A DNA stretch of 44,171 nucleotides from Spizellomyces punctatus DAOM BR117 (GCF_000182565.1 NW_015971555.1:467149-511319); one strand, 5' to 3'. Positions 32,335 to 43,122 are shown, counted from the stretch's first letter. Program-made: numbers and translations. Notes: generated by a model from the sequence alone, not told the origin.

Positions 32335-33970
32335 ATGAACACCCCAACCAGCACCAAAATCCGTTTGGTCGTCTTTGACCTTGACGGTGTTCTGTTCTCG
32401 TCGAAGGACCTGCACTATGTGGCTCTCAATCGAGCGTTGGAGATCGTCGGCCCCAAGTATGTGATCAATTATGAGGACCATTTGGCCCACTTTGACGGCC
32501 TTCCCACTAAAACGAAGCTGGATAAGCTCACTACTGAGCGGGGATTGGTAAGAGCCCCTTCGTTCCGTGGAAGCAAAGCCTCCAAGCGCTTCTTGTTCCC
32601 TAGTACTCTGTGCTCATGTCTCTTCATTTGGGTCGGCCTATTTTAGCCGGTGTCGAAACATGGAATGATCTGGGATCTGAAGCAACAGAAAACTTTCGAA
32701 GTGATTGCTGATACGTTTCAACCCGACGTTCGACTTCGAGCCGTTTTGCAAGGCCTCAAGGATGCTGGGTATCTCATCTACTGCGGTTCCAACAGTATTT
32801 ATAAGACCATTGAGGTAAGCAAATACTCGACTCAATCAAACACGCCTTTTTGCGGGAAGCTGATTTGGGAGCTCTCCACAGCTCATGCTCCGCAAGAAAA
32901 ATGTCCTCGATCTCTTTGACGCGATCATTAGCTGTGAAGATGTTACGCAACCCAAACCGAGTCCGGCCATTTACCTATGTGCGTGTCTGCGGGCCGGAGT
33001 CTCTCCAAAGGAAACTATCATCCTGGAAGATTCTCAGGTCGGACGCAAGTCTGCTCTTCTTTCCGGATGTCACCTCCTTCCAGTTGATGTTCCTGAAAAC
33101 GTTACACTAAAGAGTATCCTCAATGCAATTGGTGCTATTAACCGGTCCCAAGAAAATCAAGTTATGCGGGTGAAATGGCGGAGCCCCTTGAACGTGGTCA
33201 TTCCTATGAACAAGAGGGTGACACGCGTTGAGCGCTCCACTTTTGAATCATGTGTCGGCTCTGAAAGCGGGCCTCGGGTCACGACGAAAGAGGACCCAAC
33301 CACTACATGCCCCTCGTACTTGGCCCTGGTCAACGGCTGTCCTGTGCTCCAGCTGGCAGTCGAGAGTCTGCACGTAGACGCAAATTTCATCTTTGTAGTT
33401 CCACGCCGGGATTATGAAGAATATCACTTAAAGTACCTTTTGGCCGTACTGAAACCCAACTGCAAGGTGCTCGTGGCTGAAGAAGAGACTCTGGGACAAG
33501 CAGCCTCGGTGCTCTTAGCGAAACAGTACATAAATGATTCCACTCCACTCCTCATTGCCAACTGTACCCAACTCCTGGACTGGGACTCGCATACCTTCTT
33601 ATATCTCATGGATGAACCGGGAGTACAAGGCGGGATAGCAACCGTGGTTCGTTCCGATCCTCGTTATTCATACGTAAATGTGAACGAGAAGGGGTGGATC
33701 GTGGATGTTGCAGAGAAGCGAGTGATCTCCGACATTGCCACTGCCGGTGTTTATTATTGGCGGAGTGGATCCGACTTCGTCAAATACTCAGAAGAGATGA
33801 TGCGGGACCCCAAAAACATGGTCGACGGAGCGTACTACGTGAGTACAGCGTACAAAGGAGCTGTCATCGACGGAATGCACTTCAAAGCTGTCCCATGTAA
33901 TGGGTACTGGCCTTTGGGCCTCCCGGAGGATGTGGAAGCTTACCTGAAACAGACCAATACGGAAGAATGA
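32335..33970 (+). CDS. HAD phosphatase fused to degenerate sugar nucleotidyltransferase
   Basis: Exons 32335-32547, 32647-32814 and 32882-33970 give 489 residues. Residues 1 to about 205 are a HAD subfamily I phosphatase: VVFDLDGVLF with catalytic Asp15 and Asp17, YCGSNS (motif II), Lys152 in PKPSP and ILEDS with Glu176 and Asp177. Residues about 228-489 align with the nucleotidyltransferase encoded at 35855-36781 (for example DIATAGVYYWRSGSDFVKY against NIATTGIYMWRKGSDFVRY), but the signature G-x-G-x-R loop is replaced (IPMNKRVTRV), the KPLI lysine region is lost and the metal-binding Asp of TANSDQF is Thr (ANCTQLL). The HAD half should be active, probably on a sugar phosphate; the second half looks like a binding or regulatory pseudoenzyme. 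No signal peptide: cytosolic. Confidence 0.85.
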
Positions 33971-34256
33971 CCAGAGATGCAGGACAACGTCGAAAGCCTG
34001 TAATTTGTAGCTCTGCTTGGATGGGGCGTCTTGATTATCGCCATGCAGTGTTGTTTATTGAACTTAGCGCCTGGAACACTGATTTCCCCGGTAGAAATCA
34101 CTTCTGAGAGCAAGGTTATGCCCATGTACAAACAAAATATAACTAAATAGAGGAATGTCTACATAAGCACTTTTAATAATATCTTGGAAGTGTATCACAG
34201 ATGCGTTCGTGACACAGGCCTGCACCCGCCCAAAACAAAGTGATTGTCACGACTAA

Positions 34257-35559
34257 TTAGCGGCCATTGTTCTCTACTACATCCACGGTCACACACTCTG
34301 TGGGTTGCATTCTCCAGCTCGATCTACCGACCTGGAACTTCGATACGGTCAGTGTTCCAAAGAAGACGTCTTGCCATGCGTCGCTTGCGGCAATCAGGTG
34401 CTCGGGCGATACATCCGCGGAAAGACGCAAAATGGTTGAGTGCACAATGTCGTTTTGATACCGCCGAAATGGCAATCCTTCCTTCTCCAAGCGGCTTTCT
34501 ATTCGCTGCCGCCAGATATTCACGTCCACCGATGGGTATCCGAGCATGACAAGGCCGGTTGACACTGCCACCAAGCCAGACCACTTGATTGTGAGGGGTA
34601 ACAAGGTTGCCATTTCTTCCCGCAAGATGGCAAGATACTTTGACTGATGACAAGCAAATGTAGCACTGTGTTCCTCCCACTGTTCAAAACCAAGGATCTG
34701 CATAAATGTCCAATGAACGAACGAAATTGGGCCAGCAACGTCGTAGATGTTCTGGTTGCCCAATTCTTTGGCCAGGTATGTGTTCAAAGCTGACCAGGCA
34801 GGTGTCGGAGCAAAGTCATCGTAGTACGTATACACTGCAAGGCACCTCCGTTCGTCTATGAGAGTATGGTGCAGAAGCTTATCCACAATCAATGGGTTGA
34901 TGTAGTCGCTTTCTTTTTTGGTGCGATGCCCCACAAGCTTCTTTCTGTTCCGTGTCCGCATTTCGACATACGTAGCGTACAGTGTGGCGAAGTCTGTGCA
35001 TATGCCATAGCAGTTCCAAATGCCAGTTTGATGATCCGATCTTTCAGGCATGACCGAGATTGCTCCTTTTACCAACTCCCTGCCGGGATATGTCCAGATA
35101 CGGCCATCGGACGTTATAACGTGCGGGTCGATATCGTGTGAGAAAGAACGCAATACATCACGACGGCTCAGCAGATATGCCAGTGCATGTACATTCTTTG
35201 CATGACACCACAAATTACCAGCGTACTGGTCAAGGAACGAAGGTTCTATAGGAATCTCCGGCTCGTCGTGGCCAAAAAAGAGTTGGCCTGAATGGCGGTG
35301 CGAATGATGAATTCATTCATGTTAAGACATGAACCAGCCGTCATATTAGAGTCAGATGTGAAACCGTGCGCCTACCGTCTATGCTCCACACGTCCACCTC
35401 TACATCAAAACCCTGCGCAATGGCGTCCTGTATATACGGTAGCGTATTTTCCAATTCCTTCCTCGGCCCACGCGTATTGCCTCGGTGGGCAATAATGACT
35501 GGAACTTCTCTACCTCCAGCAGTTTCGGCGGTGTCGGCCAACATGACAGAGTTTTGCAT
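34257..35559 (-). CDS. GDPD-like phosphodiesterase fused to 2H phosphoesterase-like domain
   Basis: Two exons, 35559-35376 and 35287-34257, give 404 residues; the 88-nt intron sits in phase 1 inside IDG-QLFFGHDE. Residues about 20-160 resemble glycerophosphodiester phosphodiesterases of the type found in bacterial polysaccharide clusters: AHRG (His25, Arg26), LENT, FDVEVDVW with Glu/Asp metal ligands, GHDEPE and WCHAKN, ITSDGRIWTYPG, SVMPE. The C-terminal half carries two His-x-Thr motifs, HWT at His253 and HST at His344, the defining pair of the 2H phosphoesterase superfamily (cyclic phosphodiesterase, LigT). It is probably cytosolic. The combination suggests handling of a phosphodiester-linked or cyclic-phosphate sugar; substrate unknown. 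It lies back to back with the nucleotidyltransferase gene. Confidence 0.78.
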
Positions 35560-35640
35560 GAATTTAGCAGGAGTCCTTGCGATTGATGTTCCGTATTGGC
35601 GAATGACACGCGGTATTGTATAGGCAGCGACGAGGCCATC

Positions 35641-35736
35641 ACGCGTCAGCTATAGTTAGGTAAGCTTACGTACTTGAAGCGGTAAAGCGCGTTCGACCTT
35701 GGGGGACCATATGCCGATGGTTTAGGGGTAACGCGT
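35641..35736. promoter_or_regulatory. Divergent promoter with ACGCGT boxes
   Basis: ACGCGT at 35641-35646 and 35731-35736, in the 295 bp between the start codons of the GDPD/2H gene (35559, minus) and the nucleotidyltransferase gene (35855, plus). A TATAAA at 35817-35822 lies 33 bp before the latter start. Confidence 0.4.
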
Positions 35737-35854
35737 CCGCGTCCACGCTCACACTCTACTTCTTAAGCTCACCCGCTTCCTTGCTCGCGCTACTTGCATC
35801 CAAGCTATTCCAACCATATAAACCCTCCGCACTGCTTTTGTTCACATCCGTACG

Positions 35855-36781
35855 ATGCTTTCCTCCACCAGCACTCCCCAGATGGCTGTCCCCAAGGTAT
35901 GTCCAGCTAGGATCTAATGGAGCACACGGCTGCGCAGCCAGTACCTGGCGTCTCGCATATGCACTCATTCGCTAGCTGCGTACATAATAGACTGATCTTT
36001 TCTTAACCTTTCCACGCAGATCAACATTCTCATCCCCATGGCCGGCGCAGGCAGCCGATTTGCCAAAGCTGGATACAAGGATCCAAAGCCTCTCATCCCC
36101 GTCCGCGGCAAGCCCATGATCCAGGTTGTCGTCGACAATATGCGCGTCCCCGACGCGCACTTCATCTTTGTCGTCCAGCGAGAGCATTATGCACAGTACG
36201 ATTTGGGAAGAAAACTTAGCGCGATCGCTCCCGGTTGCGACATCGTCCAGATTGATGGCCTCACAGAAGGCGCAGCCTGCACCGTACTAAAGGCAAAGTC
36301 TTTGATCGACTCGGACGTACCCCTTTTGACCGCCAACTCCGACCAGTTCTTGGAATGGGACGCGGCCGAGTTCGTGGCCAGCATGACCGACGGTGTAGAC
36401 GGGGTTGTCTCTACCTTCATCAAGGACGAACCTGATGTCAAGTGGTCCTATGCTAAATTGGACGAATATGGCCACATCCAAGACATCCAAGAGAAGAAAC
36501 CCATCTCCAACATTGCCACAACAGGTATCTACATGTGGCGAAAGGGATCGGATTTTGTTCGCTACGCGCAGCAAATGATGGACGCCGGTGACAAGAGCAA
36601 CGGGGAATATTATGTAGCCCCAGTCTACAACTACGGCATTCGCGATGGAAAGAAATATATCACCAAGCATTGTGACCGGATGTGGGGAATTGGAGTTCCA
36701 GACGACTTGAACTTCTTTTTGGCGGAATACAAGAAGCCCTTGATCCGTCCACAAATTGTCGACGGTACAGCGGTTTTCTGA
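35855..36781 (+). CDS. Sugar-1-phosphate nucleotidyltransferase
   Basis: Exons 35855-35896 and 36020-36781 give 267 residues; a second in-frame ATG lies at 35882. The enzyme has a complete nucleotidyltransferase fold: ILIPMAGAGSRF (G-x-G-x-R nucleotide loop at residues 23-28), KDPKPLIPVRGKPMIQ with the catalytic lysine region, LLTANSDQFLEWD with the metal-binding Asp, and SNIATTGIYMWRKGSDF towards the end. It resembles the short bacterial and giant-virus enzymes that make NDP-sugars for polysaccharides rather than the long fungal GDP-mannose or UDP-glucose pyrophosphorylases. The product is unknown. It is cytosolic, and shares a divergent promoter with the GDPD/2H gene. The paralogous half of the HAD fusion at 32335-33970 has lost these motifs. 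Confidence 0.88.
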
Positions 36782-37000
36782 CCTGTACATCCTCATTTAT
36801 GACGGATAATTGTATTGTATCATACCTGTATTCAAGGGTGTACAAAATGAATAAATGTAATCGATGCCACGGGAACGTCACCGGAGAGTTGGCGTTTGCT
36901 TGTTATTGTATAGCCACAGTATTAATTACGAACATCGTCTTAATAATGTAACAAGTTACATAGCATAATGTATACTGCCACAGCCAGATATGGCAGACCG

Positions 37001-38152
37001 CTATCCCCGCCGGCTTCTTTCAAGGTCCCATCCGTATGGGACCTTTCCCACTGTATCATCTGCTTTTTTGAATTTCGGCTCGACATTTGAAAGTTCCTCG
37101 GGAGATTCATGACGGCGAAGGATTGTCATTGGCGCCATATCGTAACCGATCTTTTGCGCACGCAGGCGATACAAGATAAGTTTGAGGTGGTTCTCAACAC
37201 CACGAAAGTCAAGTAAGCGACTTACCACCGTTTTGGCTCCCGCCCGCACAAGCAGATCGTGCATGCTAGTCTCTGGGTTTGGCAGACTTTCGTTTCGCGA
37301 CCACATGTTGAGCAAATCATCCAGTCCCGGCCTGATATTCTGTGCCACTGAGAATGGAATCCAGACAAATTGGTCGTTAAACTGACGGGAGGTGTTGGCG
37401 CGATGATCCAACCCGAACAGAAAGCCGGCATGGTACGCGCGGCGAGGGTGGGCTCCAGAGCCAATTTCGTAAAGTACGATATCCTCGGAACTCCGTGGAA
37501 GTCGGAAAAAATGATAAGGCAACACGTCCCCTCTTGTTATGAGAAGATGGGTGTACGGCTCGCCGCATTGGGTGAGGGCATGGTCGACAGCGAGCCGGAT
37601 GGCTGTTATCCAGGATCTGAACTGTTCCAGATGGCGAGAGGCAAACTGATTCGCAATGAAACGACCGTCGGATAAGTAAAAGGGTACGACTTCCGGGATA
37701 CCGTGTTCCGCCAACATGGCTTGCGTCTGCGCCATATTCTGTATGTAGGTCCCCAAACCCTTGACTTTGCCGTTCCCAAAGAAAGATTCAAGCACTTGCA
37801 ATGTGACTAGCTCAGAATCAGGTCCGTCATCATCCCAAAAGCGGTGTGGACCAAAGTAGAAAACGTCCATCGATGGTTGTACTGGATCGTCCAAAGCGTA
37901 ACGCCGCCAGAAGGGCGCTGTAGATCGGACTGTTCGAAGGTAGCCAGAGAAAACCAAGGCCACTTTTGAGCACTTATTAGTGCCATATGACTCCGGAGGA
38001 CGACCACCCAATGTGCGGATCGCAGAGTCGAGATGCGACTTGCCTAGGTGCGACGCGGAAAATAGAATCAAGGCCAAACAAACCACTGCCGAGAATCTCC
38101 TGGCAGCTACGAATTTGAGCCGTTGAAGAAGTGCGGTGCGTGTGGCGAGCAT
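37001..38152 (-). CDS. Type II membrane glycosyltransferase-like protein
   Basis: A single exon of 383 codons from ATG 38152. Residues about 19-36 (RFSAVVCLALILFSASHL) form one membrane anchor after a basic N-terminus. The lumenal part begins KVALVFSGYLRTVRST, a start common to poorly characterised glycosyltransferase-like proteins of algae and fungi, followed by MDVFYFGPHRFWDDDGPDSE, YTHLLITRGDVLPYHFFRLP and NDQFVWIPFSVAQNI. The ITRGDVLP stretch occupies the place where such proteins carry their acidic sugar-donor site. One NTS and one NES sequon are present. A Golgi sugar transferase is the best guess; no named family can be claimed. Its stop is 220 bp from the convergent nucleotidyltransferase stop. 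Confidence 0.68.
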   Translation of the reverse strand: MLATRTALLQRLKFVAARRFSAVVCLALILFSASHLGKSHLDSAIRTLGGRPPESYGTNKCSKVALVFSGYLRTVRSTAPFWRRYALDDPVQPSMDVFYFGPHRFWDDDGPDSELVTLQVLESFFGNGKVKGLGTYIQNMAQTQAMLAEHGIPEVVPFYLSDGRFIANQFASRHLEQFRSWITAIRLAVDHALTQCGEPYTHLLITRGDVLPYHFFRLPRSSEDIVLYEIGSGAHPRRAYHAGFLFGLDHRANTSRQFNDQFVWIPFSVAQNIRPGLDDLLNMWSRNESLPNPETSMHDLLVRAGAKTVVSRLLDFRGVENHLKLILYRLRAQKIGYDMAPMTILRRHESPEELSNVEPKFKKADDTVGKVPYGWDLERSRRG

Positions 38153-38670
38153 GGATCCGTGGGTGGATTGGGACTGGCTTTGCTACGTGTTGATGGGCAG
38201 AAACTGCGTCCTCTCATCCACGCGAAGCGCAGCAGGCCGACGTGTTACCTAATCAAACATTGACAGCCATCAACGCACGACGGAGCATTCGGGGGCCAAT
38301 ACAGCGGCACCTACATAGTTATTAGAGAGGCACCGAGTTGAATTCTGCCATTGAGGTAGAGCTATATAGGATGTGGCGACCAGATGAAATCCAGCCGAGG
38401 AACGGTAATAAGGTCAGAATCACTACGTAGTACACTTCAACAAGAGAAAGACCTAACCAGAGGGGACTTCGCGTTCAGGAGGTCTTTGGTACAGTCAACA
38501 AGCACCATGCAGAAGGGTGGAACCTAAACTCTTCGTCAAACTGTCCACCTCCAAGGAAGTTTGGGGCATTCCACTGAAGTTTTAGTCAACAGGAACTGAG
38601 TGCAACTTCACAACACAACTCTGGTAGTCTCAAGCAGCCTTTATAGGGGTCGCATATGAGGAAGTCTTTT
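38153..38670. other. Intergenic promoter region
   Basis: Promoter of the type II membrane protein gene. It contains ACGCGA at 38220-38225, a one-base variant of the ACGCGT box. No gene seen. Confidence 0.4.
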
Positions 38671-39939
38671 CTAATCCTTTATTGAATATGTAATATTACG
38701 CACAGACCGAGTTCTCATAAACCTCCAGTCCTGCAACGACCGCCCAGGGACGCGCCTTCTGTACCTCCTCATGTCCAGCAGCGCTTCTTTTACGGCTTGT
38801 GCATACAGATGGCACATCTCCTCCGTCCCACTAGCGATTAAATCCGCCCCAGGAATCAATAGTTTTCTGGCGTCGCAGTTGTAATGGTAACGAAACCCTG
38901 TCCCATATCGGTTATCGAGATATGGTAGCAGATCGATAACTTTACCACAATGCACGGGTTGACTCTTACGTTCCACTTCCTCTATTGTACATAATGGACC
39001 GAGCAGCCGCGAGGCATTCCCACTAGGAGATGAAGCAAGCGAAGTAGTAGGAATCGGCATCTTCGTATTCCCAACGAGAAAGGAGAGGATCATAATCTCC
39101 CAGGTCTTCGATCATATCCCGTTTGAGCAGCCATCGATGAATGGGGTGTGCGAGCTCGTACACCTCGGTCCTCTTTAACGGTTCGAACACCGGGTCCAAT
39201 TGGCAGTTTCATTGACCAAATGCGGGACCCTATAGGGGATGAGAATGCCAACCCTTGAGCTGTCATGTGTGATCAAATCTTTGAACCAGCTTCTCGGAAA
39301 TTTCACGTCATCATGAACCTCGAGAATCAGTGGTACGATGGCCTTGTGCTGTTCCGGTGTTTTCCGTCAAAAATCTCGTGCATTATTTGTATCTGTGGGA
39401 GGACAATGCCCAGATTGCTGGTGTTGATAATGCGATCACATTGCGGACGAGGGTCAATCCAACCTCGCTCTTCATCAAAGTCGACGTCGTCGACGGCGAG
39501 AAATTTGTGCCAGAAGAGGTCCGGCAGAGCAGACTTGAATTCTGATGAAATGTCTGCATATGGCGCATTGCTGAAAGCACATACGTCCAGTTCTGCGAGC
39601 TCTGTAATGTCCGACGTGGCCAGTGAGGTTAAGGACATCAAGAGTCGACCGTTCACTTAACAACAGTGAAACCTTTAAACGAGGACAAAAAGTCTCCTTT
39701 TAGCCGTGCCATTTGTTGTCATGCGCTGTTTGACTAGTACCAACTTACGGCGATGCGCAATTTGGGAGACATTGGAAGTGGGTATCAATCATATCAATGA
39801 CGGGTAATGCCGCTTTGAACGACCTCCTTGATAAACTCCACCACGGTGTGGACGCTATCAAGCACACAGCGCACAGCAGAGCAATGAATCTCGGAAGCGT
39901 TGCGTGGCGGGGCCCCAAGTACCCGACAACATTATGCAT
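38671..39939 (-). pseudogene. Decayed type II membrane glycosyltransferase-like gene
   Basis: From ATG 39939 exon 1 (39939-39749) encodes a membrane anchor (FIALLCAVCLIASTPWW) and ends at a good GTAAGT donor. Downstream, protein-like reading continues to a stop near 38671 but in shifted frames: KSALPDLFWHKFLAVDDVDF up to about 39345; then VPLILEVHDDVKFPRSWFKD to about 39200; then LAHPIHRWLLKRDMIEDLGD to about 39065; then GTGFRYHYNCDARKLLIPGA to the end. Each change is a one-base shift without splice signals, so the gene is broken. LEVHDDVKFPRSWF resembles the DxD region of GT-A enzymes. It is probably a former Golgi glycosyltransferase of this locus. I do not name a family. Confidence 0.6.
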
Positions 39940-40527
39940 AGAAGGAGCACAGTTGTAGAGTCGTGTCATTAGTCTCTTAGGACCGGGGGCCATGGAGAAA
40001 ACATATGTCGCTAGCAGGATGGAGACGTTCACCTCGAAAACGATCGTGTTGGTCCGGCAAGACTCGTCGGGAACACTGTGCCCGCCACTTACACAAATGT
40101 TAGAATGGATGAGCCCAAGGAGCATGCCTTTGTTTGCTTACGTTGATGAAGTCGAGCACATCCAGCTTTGAATCCACATACATTGAATCTACGTGCCAGT
40201 CATGCAAATCATATGCCATTGACTATTGACATAATTAGTGAAACTTGCAAGGAACTCATCCGCTGCATTGATCTCCAGTCCCTCGGTAAGTTTTTCCAAC
40301 TCTTCATATACGGCGGTCATTGCATCTACCAATGTACAAGCCTCGGATTGATCACCAGCACATTGGCATTGGCCACTGCATTCCTTTTTTTCCCGAAATA
40401 TTCTGATTTGCATCTGCAATACTTTCCTGGTTTTGCATTGCATACTTTCGAAATATGTCCGGTCCAGGCCCCTCTCGTAAATGACACAGCTGCTTCCATT
40501 TCACTGAATACTCGAAGTAGGTCACAG

Positions 40528-41283
40528 GTCACCCAAAAGTCGATCGACGCCATGCACGCTGCTGGTGTAAAACCGCGCCTGGTCCAAATGATTGAGATGA
40601 AGAACCTACACGGAACATCGCCAAACAGCCAAGGGAATGTATGGGATCATCGGGAAAGCAGACAAAGCTCCATATCCGTAAGGTCATTGACTACAAGCGG
40701 ATCATATACCTTGACTCTGAGTAAGTTTTCATGGACGACGTTTTGCGGTGCTTCTGGAACCTGACTTTTGATCATATCCATATACTCTAGCACTATCATC
40801 TTGCGGAATGTGGACTCTCTCTTCTCCCTCCCCAAATACTCACTCTACTTGCCATCCATTATGATGGTCATTGAGCCACATCGGTACCTGTTTTCGAGAC
40901 TCATGGAGGTCGCAGACAAGATGGAGGCCGGGGGTGCTGCCACATATGACATGGATCTTATCAATAATGCCTTTGGAAATGTATCTGGCATGCTCCTAGG
41001 CTCGGTCGAACTTCTCACACAGGATTTGGGGAACCCCACTGAGAAAACACACTGGTTCCCATGGTGGATTGTGGATCAAGTGGTCACCTTCACATACGCA
41101 ATTCACTTTTCTTCTGGCCCCCTTGGTAACCTAAAACCTAGGGCGGCAAACAGGAAAGATATCAACTGGCCTCAAGGACAGCATCCCATGTATCAAAGTG
41201 CTTTTGAGATCTGGTGGGATGTCGCCGAGAAACTTTGCTCACCGAACCGAAGCTTGCGCGGCTGGGCACAGAATGAGTTCTAA
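40528..41283 (+). pseudogene. Decayed GT8 glycosyltransferase, paralogue of 13126-14288
   Basis: Clear paralogue of the intact GT8 gene: VTQKSIDAMHAAGVKPRLVQ, NSQGNVWDHRES, DYKRIIYLDS, TYDMDLINNAFGN, SVELLTQDLGNPT and AIHFSSGPLGNLKP all line up. Intron 2 is conserved in place and phase (40721-40790). Lesions: no match to the N-terminal anchor and first Rossmann strand; a missing base at about 40660 shifts the frame; twelve codons present in the intact gene are missing near 40855; and a shift near 41240 changes the last residues. It is not expected to give an active enzyme. The intact open part from 40791 on may still look like a gene to automatic predictors. Confidence 0.78.
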
Positions 41284-41688
41284 GGGTCTGAAGGTAAGAG
41301 GCGGAGCAGTAGCGACCCAGTTGCGTTGTTTTCCCCCACAAATAAATTCAGGCGAGTTGACAAGAATATTTGGAGTAGATGTCTTTGCCAACAGCACGTC
41401 TTCAGATATAGTTGTCATGTGTTCTCTCTTTTGGTACATTACAAGTGGACCCTGCACATATTGTTCAACACTGCCTACTAGCTTGGGTCCGTACCGGTAT
41501 TTGACGAGTCTCTTAATACACACCAGATTTGGCTTCCTGCTACTGAAGATACGATGACCTCCCATTTTCGCCATAACATTTTTGAACTGAACTCGAAGGT
41601 GTGTCCCGGCCTTCCAGACCCAACTCTCCTCTCGGGTGCATCTAGTGCATATACACAAGGAACAACGAACTTGCGTTAGTGCAGCCAC
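41239..41688 (-). other. Unassigned minus-strand open frame
   Basis: A 149-codon open frame that overlaps the 3' end of the GT8 pseudogene and reads like protein (KMGGHRIFSSRKPNLVCIKR, VEQYVQGPLVMYQKREHMTT). It has no fixed ATG start and no family signature. It may be a remnant of another gene. Confidence 0.25.
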
Positions 41689-41820
41689 ATAATGTGCAAA
41701 CAGACCCTAATTTAGATAAAAGAGTGCGGCGAACTAGAGAGACTGCTAAGGTTGTTACACACAGATGATATTTATTTTCCCAAGCATTATATCTTCACAC
41801 AATCACAAAGTATGGTACAC

Positions 41821-43122
41821 TCAATAACGGGCACTAATCCAAGTCTTTGCCTCCTTGACAAAAGACCGATGAACCAAGAAAATATCGACCGTGGGATGGG
41901 TGTCGGACCATGCCTTAAACTCCGATGGCCGCACTGCCGGTTCCCCCAAGAAGCTGTTGTACACTTTGCCGGTTTCCGTAGAATCTTTTGCCTTGGCTTC
42001 GTGAGTGAACCAAGACGTCCGAATTTCATAACCGTAGCCATCGAGTAGCGTTAGAATCCCTGTCGGATCATCACCCAAAAGGCGAGCTTGAAGTGAGGGT
42101 ATGTACTCCATCATAATCATGGGCGGTCTGTTATCGGTTGCAAAAAGAGATTTTTCGCCACCCTTCAGCACTTCGCTTTCAAAGCCTTCGACATCCATTT
42201 TCATGACACCAAATTCGCCCGCACGCCGGTCGTCCTGTACAATCCCATCAAGAGTGTGAATGGAAACATCGGCGCGGACGCCGTGCTGGTCGGCTACTGG
42301 CTTCTTGCTGTCCTCGCCGCACTGAAGGATGCCATTTCCATGGTTTTCGTTATGCGAGATGATACGACACTCGTCGGGTTGTGCGCCAAGGCCCATTGCA
42401 TAATAGTCAACATGACGGGCCAAGTCTCGGTTAGCACAGAGAGATCGCCGGATAAGGTACTAGAAACAGCCAAAGTAGAGGGGTCAGCGTTCAATACATT
42501 TTGCTCAAAACTTCAAGCCTGTACATTGGAATTACCTCATTCTGGGGCATCGGTTCAAAAACTGCCACGCGATGCCCGTGCGCAGCAGCCGTGACTGTGT
42601 ACCACCCGACATTGCCTCCAATATCGAGGAACGTTGCTCGATCTTGTCCCCTCACGTCGTTCGCAAGCTTCAGAGCCCAAAGCACTTGTCTTGTTGCTGC
42701 GTGTTCCCACACGCCTGTGCGAATGATGATGGCCGATACGGCATCCATGCCCGTGTCATACAGTGTCAGCTTGTAGGATACCCCATCCAAATCGATGGTC
42801 TTTTCAACGGTCTTGTCGGGAAGCGGGGTCACCGCGGCGGTGCGGCAAAATGCGTTTTGCTCAATGGCTAGGAGCAGAAGAAGGTAAACCATTAATCGAC
42901 TGTTTAACAATGTGAAGAAACAGCGTGGCTGCGCGATCCGCACTTACCTGCACGGGTGCGCCAAGCTATCTTATTTTCATACCAACTTTTAGGCATACCA
43001 AAGCTTGTTCTGGTAATCTCCGTCGGACGACCCCAGGGGACGGAAACGAACAAGAGGAAGGCCACGGCTGCCAGTGCGAACCACATGCGAGGTGAGCGAA
43101 AGTGGTTGCTCGAGAATGCCAT
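41821..43122 (-). CDS. Type II membrane FkbM-family methyltransferase
   Basis: Exons 43122-42948, 42867-42536 and 42459-41821 total exactly 1146 nt, 381 residues. After a short basic N-terminus residues about 14-30 (WFALAAVAFLLFVSVPW) form a membrane anchor. The catalytic domain is FkbM type: ATFLDIGGNVGWYTVTAAAH (S-adenosylmethionine-binding motif I), VAVFEPMPQNE, then VMKMDVEGFESEVLKGGEKS, the family signature, and PMIMMEYIPS. FkbM enzymes O-methylate sugars or polyketides; with a membrane anchor and these neighbours, methylation of a glycan in the Golgi is the likely role. It differs from the METTL24-like protein at 3790-5061 in motif I and exon layout, so the two are not recent duplicates. 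Confidence 0.86.

Noticed and set aside
36287-36796. 169-codon minus-strand open frame
   Set aside because: Antisense shadow of the intact nucleotidyltransferase gene.
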